From the NCBI GenBank assembly GCA_019358945.1, contig JAHHIE010000002.1:186001-250000 (forward strand): DNA of 64,000 nucleotides. The letters are read 5' to 3'. This document shows, piece after piece, positions 7,801-14,634 of this stretch. Source of the stretch: Stenomitos rutilans HA7619-LM2. GTDB taxonomy: Bacteria > Cyanobacteriota > Cyanobacteriia > Leptolyngbyales > Leptolyngbyaceae. The notes under the pieces were generated by a model. That model did not search any database and had not been told where the DNA came from. It worked only from the letters and a program-made list of their open reading frames with translations. The position numbers were made by a program, and so were the translations under genes. Numbering within the stretch: the stretch's first letter is position 1; the number at the start of each line of letters is the position of its first letter.

Positions 7801-9008
7801 TTTTTACCTTTGGTCTTTACTTCGTCTGCGTAAAGACTGATGAGGTTACCAACATCGCTAAACCCTTTGCCAATATTGCCTAAAGTACGGGCATCTTCTT
7901 CTTTGTAGTTCTTTCTTAAAATCGCTAAGTCGTTTGTTTGTTGCGGATTTTGCTCAGTTGGTTTTGTTGCCGTTGCTTTGCTTTGTTTCTTTTTTACTTC
8001 AGGTTTCAGTGCCGATTCTCCAGCTTTTTTTAGTTCCTCTACAGTTGCCTTCTTGCCCTGTTTTTTTAACTCTGTCCGCTTTTGCTCGATTGCGGCTTCA
8101 ACTTTCGCTTTTGGCGTAGCTTGATTCACTGGCTGACTGGTTGAGGAAGACGCGGTTTTAGCACCTCCTTTCTTTGCTCTCACGCACCCAGGTCTATTAC
8201 CCTCCCAACCCCGTCCGCACTTTTCAGCGTCCTCCCGTAACCGCTCGATTGCCCCACTCATGTCATAGTCAAGGTCAGCATACTTAGCGATCGCTTTTTG
8301 GTGGGCTTCAATAGTTGGCATCTGAGCATCTTGTTTGGGTTGAGTTTTGAGGTGACGCGCGATCGCCCAGCCTGCCATCGTTAGGTCAAAGAGCGTCGAT
8401 CGTTCCTGCTGAGTTAGTCGGTCAGTAGTTCCAGCATCAGCATCAGCGCGGCTGACAGGCACCCTAGCAGTAACCAGTGCATGAAGGGCTTTGCCTTGTT
8501 TGGTGAGTCGTTCGGCGTATCTGTGGGCAAGGTCTGAGACTGCAACGGCTGTACTGATGCCGCCTGCTTTTCCGGCAATGATGGCTCCAAGGGCTTTGGC
8601 ATGTGCTGATCCTTCTATATGTTCCAACGCCGAATGCGCCCCTGAATGCGAACTTTTGCCGATCGCCCCTGCTGCCGCTTCAGTAATAAATTTGGCAGCA
8701 AGTTCTGTAGGGTTACGATTCTCTGGCTTGCGGGCATGGATGAGAGTAGCAGCGATCGCTTGAACTGCGGTTTCACTAATCAGATGAGCCGCGCCAGGGG
8801 GGAAACCGTGCGAAGCTGCCACTTGCGCGATCGCGCCTCCTACTGTCTTGCCAACGCCCCAGGATAATGCTGATTCCGAGACGTGTTCTGCTGCATGAGC
8901 GACTTTAGACCGAACGCAATGCCCCTTTAGCCCTTCCCATCCCTTACCGCAGTCATCATCCAGCCTGGCTTCGACGAGGCTATTGACACGGGCAAAGGTT
9001 GTAGACAT
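4824..9008 (-). CDS. Giant multidomain virion ('polyvalent') protein with ParB-like and GNAT-like domains
   Basis: A 1,394-residue protein occupying the minor-head position. Seen from the N-terminus: a Cys knuckle at 20-31 (CGKGWEGLKGHC), an Ala/Gly-rich helical region (35-180), a second knuckle at 264-275 (CGRGWEGNRPGC), a Lys-rich coiled linker (300-350), two regions resembling ParB/sulfiredoxin-fold nuclease domains (about 380-462 and 505-585; the second has VPILVHENADGSYKVVGNH), a third knuckle (605-615), a GNAT-like acetyltransferase fold (650-775, with KGSGSEMFNQLL and a late AKGFYAKMGM), a four-Cys cluster (899-917), long helical linkers, and a Lys/Arg-rich tail containing CGCQEC. Fused small enzymatic domains with low-complexity linkers are the hallmark of phage polyvalent proteins, which are thought to enter the host with the DNA. 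Domain calls are by eye. Confidence 0.7.
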   Translation of the reverse strand: MSTTFARVNSLVEARLDDDCGKGWEGLKGHCVRSKVAHAAEHVSESALSWGVGKTVGGAIAQVAASHGFPPGAAHLISETAVQAIAATLIHARKPENRNPTELAAKFITEAAAGAIGKSSHSGAHSALEHIEGSAHAKALGAIIAGKAGGISTAVAVSDLAHRYAERLTKQGKALHALVTARVPVSRADADAGTTDRLTQQERSTLFDLTMAGWAIARHLKTQPKQDAQMPTIEAHQKAIAKYADLDYDMSGAIERLREDAEKCGRGWEGNRPGCVRAKKGGAKTASSSTSQPVNQATPKAKVEAAIEQKRTELKKQGKKATVEELKKAGESALKPEVKKKQSKATATKPTEQNPQQTNDLAILRKNYKEEDARTLGNIGKGFSDVGNLISLYADEVKTKGKNDPVITAAFDRGERNFNPALVIETGKDQYQAIGGISEKITASANASKGGRAYSVIVSNNPEQIALAKMMQVPDKVDAAHVKPMQNQLSRKEGGSGFSDNGNYQHLYTDEIATDPTANKKHKGTQGQVDAAARKLLETNGRNWVPILVHENADGSYKVVGNHFAHEVVRRAGIDRAWAVQVSSDKDERADALDQLHADAKWEPCGKGYAPPGSCKAGRPTGAVSSRHILEPHADPFSTSGQKEQQGRTSRIDQLVSKLESGRFKPQANDPNGHGKQGTLTALKDAKNPRIGLFTSHNKDGYITGAMSYKEGKSLISVQNFGADGSTKGSGSEMFNQLLHHAAKLGKGIEASSVDSAKGFYAKMGMTDQGYGQFSMSKQEVATAIAKLSRKDALDDRLTLAQLIGEELQAPGLYGAPIRIRKFNVQGKTVTGEFVGTQDGRSYAFTYANGNVTYQPAVAKLDSESANQFTVRWDSHTEALEAKVSNPVRLDATGKRLKCGSATYQCGGICQGVHRNCHKNEKAAVDHGRINKINALIEHLSQGGEHPSKGLDKPDAAKLQGVAAQIQQTRDLKAANTIAKRTGDRMVKNTPTEVAPKKPASMTVGAIVPGTTKAPIVIPQAEAARLAVMGHMKIPVPTKAIMPEVLPPETSQSGRGKRLAGLVNQLQQNHEADIKNAAQIHAVAHAALHQLDPTHTVQLSEPAASTFQRPTGTPRQRIEKLLNNLQENETASNRNAAMTYAVAQTTVNQLAARGKQGQPSKEIEGRERQAIGLPSTVPKEFTETAEQLKRQASKSYYGSVRNVNGEHRDPYGVPLFVPASSSGTVGGFAPNGHTPTFLSEVTKEAAADYRRKKQKGLNQEALRDLSWKVQKMENADWQNAKQHGVHTVLLDPDKNPSIAKKRTAKGIHSAPLAPKARSRTAADFGDKGKYKHVSLDSLSHEVVQAARSRLVAQYPYLATKMDSDCGCQECSAKKRRKKKELPDAPDQLKVALKV

Positions 9009-9045
9009 AGCTTAAACCGATAACTGCCCATATCATAACCGTGTC

Positions 9046-9888
9046 TCAAAGTAAAGATTCTGTTTTCTCGGCAAAACGGCATGGTCTTGTTAGCGTAGCT
9101 TCTATACTCCACCCCATTTTTAATCTCGCCCCAATGGTGCCACTTGTTAGCCCTGTATCTCTTGCCCAAGCAGCAATTGAGAGCATTTTTCCGTTATAAG
9201 AAAGTATCCGCTTTGCTCCGTTACGGGTTGTCAGCGCTTTCTCTACAGTCCATCCAAATTTGTCAATGCGGTTAGCAATTACAGAACCTGCTATACCCAG
9301 TCTTTCGGCCCACTCTGCCAAAGTCAGTCGTTCGCCGTTAAATTCTATAAACCGATTTCTTCTAGTATTTCTGGCTTGCTGCTTTTTTGTTGCCCAGTAG
9401 CAATTCTCAGGGCAGTAGTCGCCATCATTATCTCTACGATCGATAGAATGCTCTGAAGATGGTTTTAAACCCATGTCAGCAATGAAGTTCTCAAACTTAC
9501 GCCAGCGATCGCAAACTTTTATTCCTCTACCGCCGTAGTCCTCAAACCTTGTGTCTTTAGGGCTATCGCATCGACGGATCATCTGACCCCATATTCTATA
9601 TTCTGGAGTTTTTCCGCCAACTGTTGCGCCATGACTTAAGTTATGCCTTGTTACAGGAGGCTTATTAATTGTCCGACAAAGCTCTGATTTGTAACATCCG
9701 CAAGATATGCCCTTGCCAGTGATTACTATCTGCGCGTTAGTAATCTTTTCTTTGCCGCAATCGCATTTGAACAGCCATAAATGCTTGTAAATCCATCCGC
9801 TTACAGGATGTTTGCACTTCTCAACAAGCCTTACAGCCTTTAATCGTCCATATTTTTGACCAGGACGCAAATCATGTATACTTGGCAT
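9046..9888 (-). CDS. HNH homing-type endonuclease with zinc ribbon and NUMOD-like repeats
   Basis: The product is 280 residues from the ATG at 9888, which is preferred over an in-frame TTG at 9900 because GGAGG lies six bases before it. The N-terminal zinc ribbon shows CDCGKEK and, further on, SCGC. The central section has the phage homing pattern YRIWGQMIRRC, YGGRGIKVCDRW, SIDRRDNDGDYCPENCYW and QQARNTRRN. The C-terminal third carries two repeats of the type 'fnGerlTlaEWAerlGi ... GWtvEkALt', which are DNA-recognition helices of the NUMOD kind. It stands alone between structural genes, as expected for a selfish homing gene. It may instead cleave competing phage DNA. Confidence 0.8.
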   Translation of the reverse strand: MPSIHDLRPGQKYGRLKAVRLVEKCKHPVSGWIYKHLWLFKCDCGKEKITNAQIVITGKGISCGCYKSELCRTINKPPVTRHNLSHGATVGGKTPEYRIWGQMIRRCDSPKDTRFEDYGGRGIKVCDRWRKFENFIADMGLKPSSEHSIDRRDNDGDYCPENCYWATKKQQARNTRRNRFIEFNGERLTLAEWAERLGIAGSVIANRIDKFGWTVEKALTTRNGAKRILSYNGKMLSIAAWARDTGLTSGTIGARLKMGWSIEATLTRPCRFAEKTESLL

Positions 9889-9910
9889 TGCAGCCTCCAA
9901 CTAGGTTGTC

Positions 9911-9954
9911 ATCCCCCGGCTCTGACTCCCCAGAAAGAGCGCGGGGCTTTTACT
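9911..9954. repeat. Imperfect GC-rich hairpin upstream of the HNH gene
   Basis: CCCCCGGCTCT at 9914-9924 pairs with AGAGCGCGGGG at 9937-9947 apart from one or two mismatches, followed by CTTTT on the plus strand. It could be a plus-strand terminator, although no plus-strand gene precedes it. Read on the minus strand, the ending GGGGGATGACAAC resembles the right ends of cyanobacterial IS200/IS605 elements. It lies in the leader of the HNH gene. Confidence 0.4.
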
Positions 9955-10037
9955 TATTCTAGCATTTCGCCACTCAACACCAAGCAAGATGCACAAAGCG
10001 GTAAAAAGATCAACGCGATCGCTTGTTCTAGGGCAAA

Positions 10038-10550
10038 ATGGAACTGTCCATCCTGGACAGACTGATGAACCTCGATACTCTCTTAAAGACGATCGCGCAA
10101 ATCCCTGAAGACCTGGCAGAAATCTTGTCCAAGGTGCGTTTGCTGCCATTAATCGTCACTGCTCTCTCAAAAATGGAAGATAGAATTATGTCCACTCTCT
10201 CTGATTTCGAGGCATTCAAGCCCAAAGTGCTAGAGCTAATCGACAAGCTCAACCAGTCTACTGACCAATCACAGCAACTAGCTGACGTGCAGAAGCAGTT
10301 GGCTGAAGCACTGGCAGATGATAAGGCTGATGAAGAGGCGATCGATGCTGCCAATGCTAAGGCGGCTGAGTTGCAAGCGGCGGCTGATGCCAAAGCCCAA
10401 GAAGATGCTCAGTTGACGGCTGAAATCGCTCAATTGAGTCAGCAGATTGGTGGTGATGCTCCTGCAACTGCTACGCCCGCACCTGTAGCACCTGTGGTCG
10501 AGCCTGACCCCGTAGCGCCACCAGTTGTACCTGCTACGCCCGCTCAATAG
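10038..10550 (+). CDS. Coiled-coil protein with Pro/Ala tail, inserted on the opposite strand
   Basis: 170 residues from ATG 10038 (MELSILDRLMNL). An alternative ATG at 10188 (MSTLSDFEAFKPKV) has a GAAG-type ribosome site and would give about 120 residues; both are plausible. The middle (residues 60-135) is a long amphipathic helix rich in Ala, Gln, Asp and Glu, clearly coiled coil. The end is Pro/Ala/Val repeats (APVAPVVEPDPVAPP). There is no membrane segment. Similar small coiled-coil proteins with proline-rich tails occur in phage late regions with no assigned role. It is oriented against all its neighbours and has its own terminator. Confidence 0.6.
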   Translation: MELSILDRLMNLDTLLKTIAQIPEDLAEILSKVRLLPLIVTALSKMEDRIMSTLSDFEAFKPKVLELIDKLNQSTDQSQQLADVQKQLAEALADDKADEEAIDAANAKAAELQAAADAKAQEDAQLTAEIAQLSQQIGGDAPATATPAPVAPVVEPDPVAPPVVPATPAQ

Positions 10551-10570
10551 TTGTATTGCTTTCTGAAAGG

Positions 10571-10606
10571 CGAAACCCCTGCCGAATAGCAGGGGTTTCG
10601 TTTTCT
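10571..10606 (+). terminator. Rho-independent terminator after the coiled-coil gene
   Basis: CGAAACCCCTGC (10571-10582), loop CGAATA, and GCAGGGGTTTCG (10589-10600) form a perfect 12-bp stem followed by TTTTCT. It lies 20 bases after the coiled-coil stop. On the minus strand it also follows the 74-residue gene ending at 10605, so it may close both convergent units. Confidence 0.9.
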
Positions 10607-10829
10607 ATAGATTAGATTTTTTCTCTACAAGTCCCGTTTTGGATTGAAACAAAGACTGAATATTACCTGTACTGTTAACAACCCTTTTCAAAAATTCTTC
10701 ATAACAGTCTGAATTTGATAGCTTTGGTTGTGGGTGTCGAATATTGCCTGTCTTGTTTATGATTGTATTCTTAACAACTTCAATACTGCCAATTTTTTTG
10801 TCGTCAAGCAAGTAAATAAATTTAGTCAT
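10605..10829 (-). CDS. Small protein coupled to the portal-kinase gene
   Basis: A 74-residue product starting MTKFIYLLDDKKIG. Its ATG overlaps the stop of the portal fusion by one base (TAATG), so translation is probably coupled to the kinase-like C-terminus. The sequence contains two related short segments, NKTGNI and NSTGNI, and an N-terminal strand-like stretch. It is basic and has no membrane segment. No family is recognised. A modulator or inhibitor of the neighbouring kinase-like domain is one idea, resting only on the coupling. Confidence 0.55.
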   Translation of the reverse strand: MTKFIYLLDDKKIGSIEVVKNTIINKTGNIRHPQPKLSNSDCYEEFLKRVVNSTGNIQSLFQSKTGLVEKKSNL

Positions 10830-13800
10830 TAAAAGCCTGCCTTTACTAGCTTTTCTAGCAATTCTTTAGCGTACCCGAAGCTGTCTCTAATAGAATTCTG
10901 CCTTTCTGGAGTAAACTCTTGTCTCTGTTTTTCATCCGAAGAAGGTATAAGTTTGTCTTGTGATGCTATAGCACTCTTGGCAAATTCGGCTTTATTCATA
11001 TCAGCAAGCCCGCGCAGTGTTTCTACAAAAAGGTGTAAATTTTCTTTCTCACTATGTGTCAACTTTTTGTTTGACAAAACAGAATCAAAACTTTTTTCAA
11101 TAGCCTCACGTTCGTAATCTCGATAGGGCGAGTAAGGAGACTTGTAGAAAGCACCTTCATTATCAATAGCGTGATAGGAATCTGTTTTCTGATCGTAAAA
11201 AATATTTCCATCATGACGATCGCCATTAAACGAAAAAACATCAAAAGCGTGTATCCTGGCTAAATCTGGATGGCTGATAGCATTTTTAAGCGCATCCTTG
11301 CTAGAAAGCATAAGACTATCGGGTTGTGTAAATTTCTGAACCTCCCCCAGCGACACTCCCGACACAAATTGGCTCAATATTCTAGGGTAGCGATCGTCCT
11401 TGTCTGCTATTTCTGGATCTTCTATTTTGATCTTTGCTGTATTAATTCCGGCTGCTTGCATTACCTTTTGTGCAATCATCTCTGATGTGTTGTCATAAGG
11501 AATATAACCAGTCATAGCGCTGGCAACTTTTGCAACATACTTCTGACCTCGATCGTCCTCAAAAATACTGTGTTTATTTTCGCCGATTGTGCCTAATTGT
11601 TTAAGCTCTTCAAAATTAACCAAATCTTTTTTAGTTAGAGCTAAGTCAGCAGTTCTGTTTTTTGGTTCTTCTGTGGCTTTTGCTTTCGTTTTTGCTTTTG
11701 CCTGCCGCTTCGGTTTCTTCTCTGCCGTTGGTTTTTCAGCCACAGTCGCGGGTGTTTTAGGCTTAACAGATCGCGTCTTCTTCTCAGCTTTTTCGGTCTT
11801 AGCCTTGGCAGATGCTTTCTCAGCCTTGGCTGAAGTTACAGCGGGCTTATCCTCACCTCTAGCAGCAGCGATCGCGCTCCTCGCCTCCACCTTCACCACA
11901 GCCCGTGCTGCTGCTCGTAGCTCTTTGGCAGTCGGTTCCTTGCCTGCTTTTTTGGCTTCACGGCGCGTCTTGTCGATCGCCTTCTGAATCTTGCCGCGCA
12001 GGTCTTTCTCAATAGACTCAGGGTCAGCCCCGGTCTTTTTGGCGATCGCGGTAGCAATAGCAGAGGATGTCTTGCTGGTCTGATATTTGCCGCCTTTAGT
12101 CCCACCCTTAGCTTTAGTAGCAGTCTTTGGGGTAGCAGGAGTGGCAGCGCCTTCACCAACGAACTCTGCGATCGCAACATTAGACTTGCCAAAGGTGTTA
12201 AACTTCTTGCCTTTCTCCAGCCCTTCATTCTTGGCTTTGGCTTTGGCTAAAAGCTCCTGACGAGTGGCATCCAGACGCACATCAGAATCTTGTTTAGCAA
12301 ATTTGCGGGGGTCGTAAGCCCAATTTCTGAGGCTAATTAGGCGTTTAGTCATCCACACGGGCGCGTCGGCACTAACAGGCTCACCCTTACCTGCACCACG
12401 CATGCGAGCAATAAACGACACCGTTCTGAGCGCTTGTGTGGCATCTGCCTGCGTCCACTGTGCTTTAGGCTTCTGCAACAGTCTCAGGTTGCGTTGGATA
12501 GGTGCGCGATCGACACTTGCCAGTTTGCTCCAACGTGTTTTAGACCATGCCAGAAACTCACTGGCACTCATGTTCACAGCGCCGTGGTATTTGGCATAGG
12601 CGGTGTCGATTGGTGAGTCAACAGCATCAAGCCTGTACCGCTCTAAGTCAGCTAAACTTATCGCCTTAATGCCACCGAACATATCGGCAGGCATCACCTT
12701 GAGGAACGTCTCGCGAGCAGTATCCAGGCTGTCAAAGCCCAGCATGTATTTGTGCTCATCAAATTGCCCATCAATGAGTTGAGTGACTTCAAAGACCCGA
12801 TTGCTTTCCAGGTCGGTGCCGACATAGCAATCACACGCCATGCCATCCGCACCGCGAGTCTTTTGAATATGCCCGTATGCCACAGGCAACACCTTCCCAT
12901 GCCGGATATCGAAGGGCTGATATTGCAGCCCTAGTTTCAAGCCCTGCCAATCGATAATGCGTTTGACAGGAGTGGCATCATCCAAATGAAATGAGTCAGC
13001 AGAGTCGAGAAGAGCGCGATCGCTCAAAATATCGTCCGCGATCGACTGGTCTTGCTGCGCCTGTTCATCTTGCCCCAGTGCCTGATCTTCATCCGCAGTC
13101 GCTCCGTCCGCAGGCTGATCGCCACCTTGTAAAGCACTTACGTCTGGCTCAGTTGGTTGTGGTTTGGCTTCTTCCTTGATGTCACGTTGCAATGCCTCAG
13201 CGTATGGCTTGGGCAGGGTGATGGCACTGCTGTACTCTTTCTGTCCATAGGTAGCCGCGATCGCCACCTTGCCAAAGCGTGGGTCAACACCATTTAAATC
13301 CTGAATCAACTGTGCCCGCTTTAGTTCTAAGTCAGCCTGTTCCGCTGGCGACGGTGGATAAGGAGGTAACCATTCCCACCCCAAACCATCAGGCAAGTCT
13401 CCATTTGTGGGTCCTGACTTGCAAAGGCAGACTAACTGCTGCAAGTCTTGAATGCTGTCGTCATATTTATCAACCTGGAACTGCGTTGTTGTCTCGTTCC
13501 ACAGTTGGTTCTCAGTGGTCGATTGCCCGGTCGAGTTTAAGCCACTGGCAAACTCCCCAAAGGCGATCGCGGGTGGCAGGTCAATGCTCGCCAAAAGATT
13601 TTCCTTGACGCGATCATGCAAGTCACTCATACCTGTCACTTGCCGCGTCCAGTTGTCCAACGCCTCGTTATCCATATCAATCACCTGAGTCCGGTAATTG
13701 CTACGACTGATCTGATCAACCTGCAAGCGAGTCAGCAGTTCGGCTTTGTACTCGTCACCGCGATCTGCTAAGTTCTGCGCCAGGTCTTTCACCTTACGGA

Positions 13801-14566
13801 CAGGCACATCAAAATCGGTGAGCATACGCCCCGCCGCTTGTACAGCAGGTTGATACATGAACCACGCATCACGCACCAATTCAAGAATCGAATCATCGCA
13901 GCCATTATTGGCAATGAGGTCGTAGTCGTCAAGAATCGGCACACCCCGAAACCAATGCACACGACTCCTGTGAATGCGTTGCCCGTTGGCATAACCTTTC
14001 ATGTTGTAAGTATTCAACACAATGTAGTGCTCCGGCAACCCACTACTCAGTGTGGAAATGTCTGGTCTAAGCGCATGACGTGAGAGCAGCGCCATTTTAT
14101 TGATGCGCTTGATGTGTTCGCGATCTAGCGGCTCATCCAGTTTGCGGCCATCATCAACATCGAGCACTAAACCACTATTGCCAGTTTGTAGAGCAAGCTC
14201 ACCCGCGATCTGATACCCCTTTTTGGTTCTGCCAAGCCGTTGCAAGGGTGTGACAACTGGAATATTGTTGACAGCATCGGCGATCGACTGGAGCAGCTTA
14301 GCGTCACCGTTTGCCAGTGTCGGTCTACCCCACCGCCAAGTGGCAGCTTTGGGCAAGTTTGTAGTCAGCTTTTTGAGCAGCCCTGACTGACGGACTAGCG
14401 CTGATTGCTCTTGCCTTGAAAGACGACTCAGACCAGGTTGAATGTAGGTATGCTGCGTTGGATCGACATACGGGTTCCCCATGCCTGTGTAGGGATTCTG
14501 CAAACCGCTGAAGACTTGCAACAGGGAATCTAAACGGATATCGAACGTTGGAGTTTCAGAAGACAT
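10829..14566 (-). CDS. Portal protein fused to pyrophosphatase-like and kinase-like domains
   Basis: A 1,245-residue fusion. Residues 1-455 resemble DUF1073-type portal proteins (WFRGVPILDDYD; DFDVPVRKVKDLA; SIDLPPAIAFGEFASGLNSTG), which form the DNA entry ring. Residues 533-650 resemble the inorganic-pyrophosphatase-like domain of polyvalent proteins (RHGKVLPVAYGHI, CDCYVGTD). Residues 656-755 are a Trp/Arg-rich module (NMSASEFLAW, RNLRLLQKPKAQW, ISLRNWAYDP) like a DUF also seen in large DNA viruses. Residues 800-980 are Ala/Lys linker. Residues 985-1190 look like a PI3K/HipA-type kinase fold: K1013 in YVAKV, GDRHDGN with D1116 and N1121, and metal-binding-type D1135 in DNEGAF. The catalytic residues appear intact. 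A normal portal of this family is about 450-500 residues. The gene follows the large terminase by 68 bases. Confidence 0.75.
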   Translation of the reverse strand: MSSETPTFDIRLDSLLQVFSGLQNPYTGMGNPYVDPTQHTYIQPGLSRLSRQEQSALVRQSGLLKKLTTNLPKAATWRWGRPTLANGDAKLLQSIADAVNNIPVVTPLQRLGRTKKGYQIAGELALQTGNSGLVLDVDDGRKLDEPLDREHIKRINKMALLSRHALRPDISTLSSGLPEHYIVLNTYNMKGYANGQRIHRSRVHWFRGVPILDDYDLIANNGCDDSILELVRDAWFMYQPAVQAAGRMLTDFDVPVRKVKDLAQNLADRGDEYKAELLTRLQVDQISRSNYRTQVIDMDNEALDNWTRQVTGMSDLHDRVKENLLASIDLPPAIAFGEFASGLNSTGQSTTENQLWNETTTQFQVDKYDDSIQDLQQLVCLCKSGPTNGDLPDGLGWEWLPPYPPSPAEQADLELKRAQLIQDLNGVDPRFGKVAIAATYGQKEYSSAITLPKPYAEALQRDIKEEAKPQPTEPDVSALQGGDQPADGATADEDQALGQDEQAQQDQSIADDILSDRALLDSADSFHLDDATPVKRIIDWQGLKLGLQYQPFDIRHGKVLPVAYGHIQKTRGADGMACDCYVGTDLESNRVFEVTQLIDGQFDEHKYMLGFDSLDTARETFLKVMPADMFGGIKAISLADLERYRLDAVDSPIDTAYAKYHGAVNMSASEFLAWSKTRWSKLASVDRAPIQRNLRLLQKPKAQWTQADATQALRTVSFIARMRGAGKGEPVSADAPVWMTKRLISLRNWAYDPRKFAKQDSDVRLDATRQELLAKAKAKNEGLEKGKKFNTFGKSNVAIAEFVGEGAATPATPKTATKAKGGTKGGKYQTSKTSSAIATAIAKKTGADPESIEKDLRGKIQKAIDKTRREAKKAGKEPTAKELRAAARAVVKVEARSAIAAARGEDKPAVTSAKAEKASAKAKTEKAEKKTRSVKPKTPATVAEKPTAEKKPKRQAKAKTKAKATEEPKNRTADLALTKKDLVNFEELKQLGTIGENKHSIFEDDRGQKYVAKVASAMTGYIPYDNTSEMIAQKVMQAAGINTAKIKIEDPEIADKDDRYPRILSQFVSGVSLGEVQKFTQPDSLMLSSKDALKNAISHPDLARIHAFDVFSFNGDRHDGNIFYDQKTDSYHAIDNEGAFYKSPYSPYRDYEREAIEKSFDSVLSNKKLTHSEKENLHLFVETLRGLADMNKAEFAKSAIASQDKLIPSSDEKQRQEFTPERQNSIRDSFGYAKELLEKLVKAGF

Positions 14567-14634
14567 TGCGCTTTGCTGGAGTGCCGCTGCTTACATCATG
14601 CCTTGCAAGGCACAAAACGGTGCAACCTGCAAGT

